From NCBI GenBank assembly GCA_013153335.1, contig JAADEP010000046.1, positions 1-14,052 on the forward strand: a DNA stretch of 14,052 nucleotides. Direction: 5' to 3'. Under the pieces are notes generated by a model. The model saw only the letters and a list, made by a program, of their open reading frames with translations. It ran no database searches and was not told the origin of the DNA. Positions 6,672 through 12,704 of the stretch are shown here, in pieces. Both the position numbers and the translations under genes were made by a program. The stretch comes from Chloroflexota bacterium (GTDB lineage: Bacteria; Chloroflexota; Anaerolineae; Anaerolineales; DRMV01). Position 1 is the stretch's first letter. The number at the start of each line of letters is the position of its first letter.

Positions 6672-7125
6672 AACGCGTGGTGAGGCCCCAAACCGCTACT
6701 CTTCGAATAGCAGTTTTTCAACGCCGCGTGGACGACGACGCCTAGCTAGGTTCAGGTTGGCCCTGGGGAAAGGGACCCTGCCCGACGAGGGTGGGTAGAT
6801 GCGGAGCACGGCCCGGTGACCTGGCTGCCCCGCCCAATTTTCTCTCCAGGTCCCGGGCCGTGCTCACCTCCCCCAGCGGCCCTCGGAATCGGCACGTTTG
6901 AAACATGCCTTTGAATTTACGAATCTCCCCTCCTACCCTACGCCTTACCCCTCCGAAAATCCTGTGCGTTCTGCTTTGCGTTGAGGCTCGCGTAGCGAGC
7001 GGGTCTCCCCTCCGAAACGTCCTCCTCTCCCCTCTCCCTACGCGGCGCCTCGCTTCGAAACCCCTCCGTTCTCTCCCCTCCTCCATCTCCCCCTTGGGTG
7101 CTAACCCTTTGGGGTTACCCTTTGC
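6632..7125 (-). ncRNA. candidate structured non-coding transcript, about 490 nt
   Basis: This stretch lies between a near-consensus sigma70 promoter and a Rho-independent terminator, both on the minus strand, and has no convincing protein gene. It holds several dyads: TAACCC/GGGTTA (7102-7117), GCTCGC-GTA-GCGAGC (6986-7000), the 20-bp hairpin at 6804-6865, the palindrome CCTAGCTAGG (6741-6750) and a stem around TTCGAA at about 6690-6712. Its 5' part is purine-rich on the transcribed strand, with CGGAGGGG three times (6948, 7007 and 7061 on the plus strand as CCCCTCCG). I looked for hallmark motifs of RNase P RNA, tmRNA and SRP RNA and did not find them. A basic 132-codon frame (6742-7140) spans most of it but looks like low-complexity noise, and its first codon overlaps the -10 box. 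The ncRNA call is inference from signals, not homology. Confidence 0.4.
6804..6865. repeat. long imperfect palindrome / hairpin (20-bp stem, one bulge)
   Basis: The left arm GAGCACGGCCCGG-T-GACCTGG (6804-6824) is the reverse complement of CCAGGTCCCGGGCCGTGCTC (6846-6865), except for one bulged T. The 21-nt loop holds CCCCGCCCAATTTTCTCT. As RNA on either strand this would be a very stable stem-loop. There is no T-tract beside it, so it is not a simple terminator. Confidence 0.8.
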
Positions 7126-7150
7126 GCCCTTATTGTACATGGGTTAACCC
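7102..7150. promoter_or_regulatory. cluster of GGGTTA half-sites, possible operator
   Basis: TAACCC at 7102-7107 and GGGTTA at 7112-7117 form one inverted pair. GGGTTAACCC at 7141-7150 is a perfect 10-bp palindrome lying inside the spacer between the -35 and -10 boxes of the minus-strand promoter. Another TAACCC is at 7198-7203. Dyads in and just downstream of a promoter suit a repressor site. No matching regulator gene is in the window. Confidence 0.4.
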
Positions 7151-7160
7151 TTCTTGTCAA
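7132..7160 (-). promoter_or_regulatory. near-consensus sigma70 promoter directed leftward
   Basis: On the minus strand, -35 TTGACA (7160-7155) is perfect. A 17-nt spacer (7154-7138) is followed by -10 TACAAT (7137-7132), one base from consensus. Transcription would start near 7125 and run into a region with no clear protein gene, ending at the terminator at 6631-6671. Confidence 0.75.
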
Positions 7161-7294
7161 GGGGGAAATCAAAAATTCCTGGGACGAATTTCAAGATTAA
7201 CCCCGCAGGAGGAGACCCGCGACCCGCCTACCAGCTCGCCGTAGTCTTTTGTACACTTCCCCATCCAATCCACAACCGGAAGGGAGGGTTTCGC

Positions 7295-7660
7295 ATGACA
7301 CGGCGTTGGCGGTTTTGGTTCGGCCTGATCGTCGCCCTCTACCTCGGCATCGGCCTCGTGTTTCACTGGCAGTGGACGCGTGCGCTCCGCGCGTGCGACG
7401 AACTGCGTCGGGCCCGCGGGGAATGGGTCGACCCCGGGTTTTCGCCCTGGCTCGAGCTGTTTTTTGATGCAACGTACTGGCCGGTCTACGCGTGGGTCAA
7501 CTGGCAGTATAGCGGCACTTTGTTCGCCACCCCGTGCGACCGCATGACCACAACGCCAACCCCCGTCCAGGCGCGCGTCCCCGGGCTTGGCTTCGCAGCC
7601 CAACCGGCTTCCGGGCCGTGCCGAGCCCTTCCCCTAGCCGCGAAGCCCGTTTGGCCTTGA
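7295..7660 (+). CDS. small membrane protein, 121 aa, C-terminus running into repeat DNA
   Basis: This is the only credible plus-strand gene. The ATG at 7295 follows a GGAAGGGAGGG ribosome site. The frame is open upstream to 7154, but that part has no ribosome site, so the shorter start is preferred. The N-terminus MTRRWRFW precedes a TM helix at about 7-27 (positive-inside, cytoplasmic N-terminus). A second hydrophobic, aromatic stretch (about 52-75, with WPVYAWVNWQY) could be a re-entrant or second TM helix. From about residue 82 (after FATPC) the sequence becomes Pro/Ala/Thr-rich and overlaps GC dyads leading into the repeat block. The original C-terminus may therefore have been altered by repeat insertion. 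The family is not recognised. No clear promoter is seen in front. Confidence 0.55.
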   Translation: MTRRWRFWFGLIVALYLGIGLVFHWQWTRALRACDELRRARGEWVDPGFSPWLELFFDATYWPVYAWVNWQYSGTLFATPCDRMTTTPTPVQARVPGLGFAAQPASGPCRALPLAAKPVWP

Positions 7661-7674
7661 GCCGCGGCGCGCCG

Positions 7675-8195
7675 CCAAGCGCGGGTTCCGCCGCCCGCGA
7701 ATCCCTGTGGCCATGGGCGCGCTCGCGCTCCGCAAGCGCCGCGGGCTGGAAACCCGCGGCTAGTTGGCATAAAATTGCGCGCGGATCGCCTGGCCCAACG
7801 CGCGAGGCGTGCGGTGGTGAATTTGTAGCGGGCGGGTTTAGCCGCCCGCGAATCCCCGCGGCCCGAGGCCATGGGCGCGCTCGCGTGCCGCAGGCGCCGA
7901 GGGCTGGAAGCCTGAGGCTAGTATAAAATTGCGCGCGAATTATCTGGCCCAACGCGCGGGACCGCATGGCAGGCAAGCGAGGATAGCGGGCGGGTTCAGC
8001 CGCCCGCGAACCAAGCGCGCGGGTTCCGCCGCCCGCGAATCCCAGCACCCCGTGGCTATGGCCGCGCTCGCGTGCCGCAGGGCCGCGGGCTGGAAGCCCG
8101 CGGCTGGTATAAAATTGCGCGCAAATTATCCGGCCCAACGCGTGGGACCGCGTGGCAGACAGCGAGGATGGCGGGCGGGGTCAGCCGCCCGCGGC
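7675..8195. repeat. GC-rich dyad repeat block, about 157-bp period, three incomplete copies
   Basis: Two dyad types alternate. Dyad 1, GCGGGCGGGTTCAGCCGCCCGC-like, is near 7681, 7829, 7986, 8014 and 8171. Dyad 2, CCGCGGGCTGGAAGCCCGCGG-like, is near 7739, 7897 and 8083. After each dyad 2 comes GGTATAAAATTGCGCGC, then a conserved GGCCCAACGCG stretch. The dyad-1 spacing 7829-7986 and the dyad-2 spacing 7739-7897 are 157-158 bp. The next dyad-2 interval is 186 bp because an extra dyad 1 is inserted. The block sits between the convergent ends of the plus-strand gene and the last WD40 gene, so its hairpins could also help end transcription from both sides. I see no transposase and no CRISPR-like spacer pattern. 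Confidence 0.85.
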
Positions 8196-8239
8196 ATGGG
8201 CTTCTACGAGATTTGCCTCTCCCCATTCGCGCCGATGCA

Positions 8240-10339
8240 TCACGGCCCACCGACCACGCCCCACAGCCGCACCGTGCCGTCCCCTGCGCCTGAGGCCAAC
8301 AAGCGACCGTCGGGGGAAAAGGCTACACAGATCACATCACTCTCGTACTCCAAGATACGCACCAACGCCCCATCCGACACCCGCCACAGTTGTATTATGC
8401 CAGCCAACGACCCCGAGGCCAGCAGCGTCCCATCGGGCGAGAAGGCCACGCTGGTCGCCCCACTCGTATGCAGAGTGTGTACCAAGGTTCCGTCCGACAC
8501 CCGCCATAGCCGCACGATACCGTCATCTGAAGCCGAGACCAGCAGCCGACCGTCCGGAGAGAAAGCCACGTTATCCACCAACGACTCATGTGCCTCCAGA
8601 GTGCGTAGAAGGGCACCATCCGATACCCGCCACAACTGCACCGTATTGTCGGGCCACCCCAATCCTGCGGCGAGCAGCGTCCCGTCCGGTGAGAAGGCGA
8701 CGCTGTACACCGAGCCTGCGCGCCCCTCCAGCGTCCGCACCAGGTTCCCATCCGGCACCCGCGACAGCTGGATTTCGCCTCTTAGACAGTGCCCTGACAC
8801 ATTGCTATTCCACTGAGCACACGAACCCGAGGCCAGCAAGGTACCGTCCGGCGAAAAGGCCACACTATCCACATGGTTCCTGTGGCGCTCCAGCGTGCGT
8901 AGCAGAATCCCATCTGGCAGTCGCCATAGCTGTACCGCGCCGCCCCACGTCCCCAAGGCCAGCAGCCGACCGTCCGGAGAAAGGGCCATCCGAAGTACCG
9001 TTTCAGTCGCCTGCGTTCGCGCGAACGTGCCGTCCGAAATCCGCAACATCCACACCGTATTGCTCCACGGGTCCAAAGCCAACAATAATATTCCATCCGG
9101 CGAGAAGGCTACGCTGGTTACACCGTTCGCATGTTCGTCCAACGTGCGCAGCAGGGTTCCATCCGATACCCGCCACAACTGCAGGCTACTGTCATACGCG
9201 GTCGAGACCAAAAACCGACCATCAGGCGAGAAAGCCAAATCGGTCACAGCCACACGACGCCCCTTCAGCGTGCGCACCAGCGTGCCGTCGTCCACCCGCC
9301 ACAGCCGTACCACGTTGTCCCCTGCTCCCGAAGCCAGCAGCGTCCCATCTGGCGAGAAGGCTACGCTATATACCAACTCCTCATGCGCCTCCAGGATGCG
9401 CACCAGCGTGCCGTCCGATACTCGCCACAGCCACACCTGGCCATACACATCCCCCGAAGCTACCAGGGTCCCATCGGGCGAAAAGGCCACCGTGCTCCCA
9501 CCTCGTATGCCTCCCCGCAGCGTGTGCAAGAGAGCTCCATCCGAAACCCGCCATATCTGCACCGTGTACCACGTCCCGATGGCCAAAAGCCGGCCATCGG
9601 GCGAGAAGGCTACGCTGTACACCCAACTCCTATACCCCTCCAGCGTCCGCACCAGGCGCCCATCCGACACCCGCCACAGCCGCGCCGTCTTGTCCCACGC
9701 CCCCGAGATCAGTAGCTTCCCATCCGGCGAAAAGGCTACGCTGCGCACAACACCCGTATGTCCCTCCAGCGTCCGCACCTGGCGCCCATCCGATACTCGC
9801 CGCAGCTGCACCCTACCGTCCCTCAAACCCAAGGCCAGCAGCGTCCCGTCGGGCGAGAAAGCTACGCTGCTCACCCACGTGCCCTTCTTCCCCAAGAAGC
9901 CCACTTCCTGCAGCGTCTTGGCATCGTATAGATACACCCCGAGAGACGACGCCACGGCCAGCCGTTCCCCGTCGGGCGACCAGGCCACGTCGTTCACCGT
10001 GCCCTTGCCCCAACGGGCGATGGGCTGAACCGCACCGACATTCGCCGCGGTGATGGGCACCAGTCGGTTTAGGGGCACAGGCGTGCCCATGAGCACCGGC
10101 GTCACCACGGGTGTGAAGGTGGGCGTAGGCGAGGACGTGGGGGTCGGGGAGGGTGTGGGCGTTGGGCTCAGCGTCGGCGAGGTCGCATCGGGACATTCGA
10201 ATGTCCCTGAGGGTTGAACGGTTGGGGTTTGGGCGTTGGGAGGGCCCTGGCTGCTCGGGGCCCCGTTTCTCCCGCAAGCGGCCAGAACCAAGGCCAGCAG
10301 CAAAGCCAACAAAGGGAGCAAGCGCTGTTTCGATTGCAT
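8240..10339 (-). CDS. WD40 beta-propeller lipoprotein, 14 blades
   Basis: The 699-aa protein starts at ATG 10339 behind a GGAGG site. A lipoprotein signal peptide has lipobox LAAC with C22. A Ser/Pro/Thr-rich linker (about 50-85, PTPTPSPTPT type) follows. Fourteen WD40 units come next, each about 42 residues with SVAFSPDGxLLASG and xVRLWRVSDGxLVRTLEGH. Fourteen fits two seven-bladed propellers exposed outside the membrane, probably as a protein-binding platform; no catalytic domain is present. The first unit (VNDVAWSPDGERLAV) is divergent and nearly identical to that of the neighbouring paralogue. Blade 10 carries an insert with a Cys pair (CAQW...C). The protein ends VRLWGVVGGP, the shared final blade. 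It is the last gene of the WD40 set; downstream lies the dyad repeat block. Its blades vary more than those of its paralogues. Confidence 0.93.
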   Translation of the reverse strand: MQSKQRLLPLLALLLALVLAACGRNGAPSSQGPPNAQTPTVQPSGTFECPDATSPTLSPTPTPSPTPTSSPTPTFTPVVTPVLMGTPVPLNRLVPITAANVGAVQPIARWGKGTVNDVAWSPDGERLAVASSLGVYLYDAKTLQEVGFLGKKGTWVSSVAFSPDGTLLALGLRDGRVQLRRVSDGRQVRTLEGHTGVVRSVAFSPDGKLLISGAWDKTARLWRVSDGRLVRTLEGYRSWVYSVAFSPDGRLLAIGTWYTVQIWRVSDGALLHTLRGGIRGGSTVAFSPDGTLVASGDVYGQVWLWRVSDGTLVRILEAHEELVYSVAFSPDGTLLASGAGDNVVRLWRVDDGTLVRTLKGRRVAVTDLAFSPDGRFLVSTAYDSSLQLWRVSDGTLLRTLDEHANGVTSVAFSPDGILLLALDPWSNTVWMLRISDGTFARTQATETVLRMALSPDGRLLALGTWGGAVQLWRLPDGILLRTLERHRNHVDSVAFSPDGTLLASGSCAQWNSNVSGHCLRGEIQLSRVPDGNLVRTLEGRAGSVYSVAFSPDGTLLAAGLGWPDNTVQLWRVSDGALLRTLEAHESLVDNVAFSPDGRLLVSASDDGIVRLWRVSDGTLVHTLHTSGATSVAFSPDGTLLASGSLAGIIQLWRVSDGALVRILEYESDVICVAFSPDGRLLASGAGDGTVRLWGVVGGP
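9902..10125. repeat. 224-bp block repeated at 12264-12487 (copy 1)
   Basis: This encodes the end of the Thr/Pro linker and the first WD40 unit of the 699-aa lipoprotein. It matches 12264-12487 base for base without gaps apart from scattered substitutions, far closer than the rest of the two genes outside the WD units. It points to a recent duplication or gene conversion. Confidence 0.85.
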
Positions 10340-10563
10340 GCTGCTTTTCCTCCTTCCTCTTCCAAAAGGACAACGAAGCTCTTAGGGAGTTGTGGCATCC
10401 CTCTTTTTCAGAGAAATTCGCCCGAGGCTTTCGTGCCAGGCTGAGGGGCCAGGCCCGAGAGAACCTTTGCCCAACCCAGGTCCAATCCCGGCTTCGCGCC
10501 CGGGCTGCGAGCCGCAACCAGGCCTGCAGCCCAGACAGCGTCGTGGCTGCCACCTTATCCAGG
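10340..10563. other. 224-bp gap between WD40 genes, no gene seen
   Basis: It lies between the stop of the split WD40 gene and the start of the 699-aa gene. It holds short GC dyads such as CCCGG(GCGCGAAG)CCGGG and ends with the GGAGG ribosome site of the next gene. I find no convincing promoter or T-tract terminator, so the two genes may be co-transcribed. Confidence 0.5.
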
Positions 10564-11601
10564 TCACGGCCCCACCACGCCCCACAGCCGGATGGTGCCG
10601 TCATGCGACCCCGAGGCCAACAGCGTCCCACCGGGGGAGAAGGCTACACTGATCACCCAGCTCGCATGCCCCTCTAACGTGCGCACCAGAGCGCCGTCCG
10701 AAGCCCGCCATAATCGCACCGTGCGGTCATTCGAACTCGAAGCGAGTAGCTGGCCGTCCGGCGAGAAGGCCACACGGAACACACCACCCGCATGCCCCTC
10801 CAGGATGTGCACCAACGCGCCGTCCGCCACTCGCCACAGCCGTACCGTGCCATCCCACGACCCCGAGGCCAACAGCGTCCCATCCGGCGAGAAGGCTACG
10901 CTGAGCACACCGCTCGCATGCCCCTCTAGCGTGCGCGTCTGATGGGCCAACGGTCCTCCCCATAGGCGGATGGTGCCGTCACGGGAGCCCGAGGCCAACA
11001 ACGTCCCATCCGGCGAGAAGGCCACGCTGCTTACCCAGTCCTTATGCCCCCGCAGTGTGCGCACCAACACCCCATCCGACACCCGCCATAGCCGTACTGC
11101 GCCATCCCACGACCCCGAGGCCAATAACTCCCCATCCGGCGAGAAGGCCACGCTGGTCACCCACTGCGTATGCCCCTCCAGGGTGCGTACCAGCGCGCCG
11201 TCGGCCACCCGCCACAGCCGCACTGTGCTGGACGAGCCCGAAGCCAGCAGACGACCATCCGGTGAGAAGGCCACGCTGTTCACGCTCTTCATCCAGCCCT
11301 CATGCTTCAGGATGCGTACCAGAGCGCCATCGGCTACTCGCCACAACCGCACTGTCTTATCCCACGCCCCCAAGGCCAGCAACGTCCCGTCCGGCGAGAA
11401 AGCTATGCTAGACATTGGCCCCTCGTGTCCCTCCAGGGTGCGCTGCAACCCGCCATCCGACACCCGCCATAGCCGTACCGTGCCATCCCACGCCCCTGTG
11501 GCCAACCACTCCCCATCTGGCGCGAAGGTTACGCTCCAGACAGCGCCACCATGCTCCAGGGTGCGCAGCGGGGTGCCATCGTCCACCCGCCACAGCCGCA
11601 C
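10564..11601 (-). CDS. WD40 repeat protein, C-terminal half of a frameshifted lipoprotein gene
   Basis: The 345-codon frame from a GTG at 11601 starts in the middle of a WD40 unit (RLWRVDDGTPLRTL) with no ribosome site or signal peptide, so the start is an artefact. It carries the last eight blades of a 14-blade protein, each with the SVAFSPDGxLLASGSxDGTVRLW pattern, and ends TIRLWGVVGP like its paralogues. It overlaps the N-terminal frame at 11529-11601. Adding one C to the plus-strand C4 run at 11616-11619 joins the two frames into 694 aa, close to the 699 aa of the neighbour. No further lesions are visible in this half, so the break is recent, phase-variable or a sequencing error. Confidence 0.8.
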   Translation of the reverse strand: MRLWRVDDGTPLRTLEHGGAVWSVTFAPDGEWLATGAWDGTVRLWRVSDGGLQRTLEGHEGPMSSIAFSPDGTLLALGAWDKTVRLWRVADGALVRILKHEGWMKSVNSVAFSPDGRLLASGSSSTVRLWRVADGALVRTLEGHTQWVTSVAFSPDGELLASGSWDGAVRLWRVSDGVLVRTLRGHKDWVSSVAFSPDGTLLASGSRDGTIRLWGGPLAHQTRTLEGHASGVLSVAFSPDGTLLASGSWDGTVRLWRVADGALVHILEGHAGGVFRVAFSPDGQLLASSSNDRTVRLWRASDGALVRTLEGHASWVISVAFSPGGTLLASGSHDGTIRLWGVVGP

Positions 11602-12647
11602 TGTATCGTCAAACGCCCCGAGGCCAGCAGCGTCCCATCCGGCGAGAAGGCTACGCTGGACACTGCTCCCTCATGTCCCTCCAGCGTCCGCACCAACACC
11701 CCATCCGACACCTGCCATAGCCGCACTGTTTTATCGTCTGAACCCGAGGCCAGCAGCCGACCATCCGGCGAAAAGGCTACGCTGTTCACCCGGTTCCCAT
11801 GCCCCTTCAGTGTGCGCACCAACGCGCCATCCACAACCCGCCACAGCCGAATCTCGCCTTTTACGCAATCCCTTCTCACTTCGCTACCTCCCTGACCACA
11901 CGACCCTGAGGCCAACAAGGTACCATCAGGAGAGAAGGCCACACTGCTCACCCAGCTTGTATACCCTTCCAGGGTGCGCAGCAGGGCCCCGTCTTCCACT
12001 TTCCACAACCGCACCGTCTTATCGCCCGACCCCGAGGCCAGTAGCGTCCCATCCGGCGAAAAGGCTACGCTAAGCACACCGCTCGCATGTCCCTTCATGG
12101 TGCGCACCAGGCGGCCATCGGCCACGCGCCACAACCGAATTTCACCTTTTACACAACGCCATTGCTCTTCTCTATCCCACTGTCCACACAACCCCGAAGC
12201 CACAAGTTCCCCATCCGGCGAGAAGGCTACCCTATACACCACAGCGTTGGCCTCTAGAAAATGCACTTCCTGCAGCGTCTTGGCATCGTATAGATACACC
12301 CCGAGAGACGACGCCACGGCCAGCCGTTCCCCGTCCGGCGACCAGGCCACGTCGTTCACCCGCCCCTTGCCCCAACGGGCGATGAGCTGAACCGCACCGA
12401 CATTCGCCGCGGTGATAGGCACCAGGCGGTTTAGGGGCACAGGCGTGCTCATGAGCACTGGCGTCACCACGGGCGTGAAGGTAGGCGAGGTGGACCCGAG
12501 ACTCGCAGACGCAGTCGGAATTGGCAAAGCTGGAATCTGCGTAGAGGTAACCGCGGCCGTCTGAGCCGTCTGACCCTCACCGCAGGCAGCCAAGGTCAGA
12601 CCCAATACCAGACCCAACAAGGTGAACCACCCCTGTTTCAAACGCAT
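11529..12647 (-). CDS. WD40 lipoprotein, N-terminal half of a frameshifted gene
   Basis: The start is chosen at ATG 12647 (MRLKQGWF). An AAAGGAG site lies 7 nt upstream; an in-frame ATG at 12686 would add 13 residues lacking signal character. The lipoprotein signal peptide has lipobox LAAC (C22). A Ser/Thr/Pro linker follows, then the divergent first unit VNDVAWSPDGERLAV and five more WD40 units. Units 2 and 4 carry Cys-pair inserts (CGQW...C and CGQG...C, each followed by VKGEI). About residue 343 the frame shifts at LLASG and 29 unrelated residues (RLTIQCGCGG...) lead to the stop. As written, this is a truncated product of about six blades that could not close a normal seven-bladed propeller. 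With the frame restored it has 14 blades. Confidence 0.82.
   Translation of the reverse strand: MRLKQGWFTLLGLVLGLTLAACGEGQTAQTAAVTSTQIPALPIPTASASLGSTSPTFTPVVTPVLMSTPVPLNRLVPITAANVGAVQLIARWGKGRVNDVAWSPDGERLAVASSLGVYLYDAKTLQEVHFLEANAVVYRVAFSPDGELVASGLCGQWDREEQWRCVKGEIRLWRVADGRLVRTMKGHASGVLSVAFSPDGTLLASGSGDKTVRLWKVEDGALLRTLEGYTSWVSSVAFSPDGTLLASGSCGQGGSEVRRDCVKGEIRLWRVVDGALVRTLKGHGNRVNSVAFSPDGRLLASGSDDKTVRLWQVSDGVLVRTLEGHEGAVSSVAFSPDGTLLASGRLTIQCGCGGWTMAPRCAPWSMVALSGA
11616..11619. other. one-base frameshift site in the middle WD40 gene (C4 run)
   Basis: The plus strand reads AAACGCCCCGAGGCC here, while the equivalent place in the neighbouring gene (13001-13005) reads AAACGCCCCCGAGGCC. Restoring the fifth C gives ASGAFDDTVRLW, the normal blade sequence, and continues in frame to the stop at 10564. 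Confidence 0.85.
12264..12487. repeat. 224-bp block repeated at 9902-10125 (copy 2)
   Basis: This encodes the end of the linker and the first WD40 unit of the split lipoprotein. It is aligned without gaps to copy 1, differing at scattered positions only. Confidence 0.85.
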
Positions 12648-12704
12648 TTTTTCATCTCCTTTCCAAAGAAACGTCTTTATCTCCAAAGCAGCGCCTTGAT
12701 AGCC

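Noticed and set aside
6353..6721. 122-codon version of the small TM protein
   Set aside because: It would have to be translated across a terminator and upstream of the mapped -10 box. ATG 6499 has the ribosome site.
6632..7125. RNase P RNA, tmRNA or SRP RNA in the gene-free interval
   Set aside because: The hallmark motifs (GAGGAAAGUCC, a tRNA-like 3' end with TTCGAATCC, GGAAGGAAGCAGCC) were not found. CAGCCAGGTC near 6820 only superficially resembles SRP RNA.
6742..7140. 132-codon minus-strand frame and 80-codon plus-strand frame (6905-7147)
   Set aside because: Low-complexity Arg/Gly or Pro/Leu composition from purine/pyrimidine-skewed DNA. The minus frame's first codon overlaps the -10 box and no domain is visible.
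8152..10053. Long plus-strand open frames (up to 633 codons) and others opposite the WD40 genes
   Set aside because: They mirror the minus-strand WD40 units: the repeated Ser/Pro/Arg/His patterns are reverse complements of SPDG-LLASG codons. No ribosome sites or domains are present.
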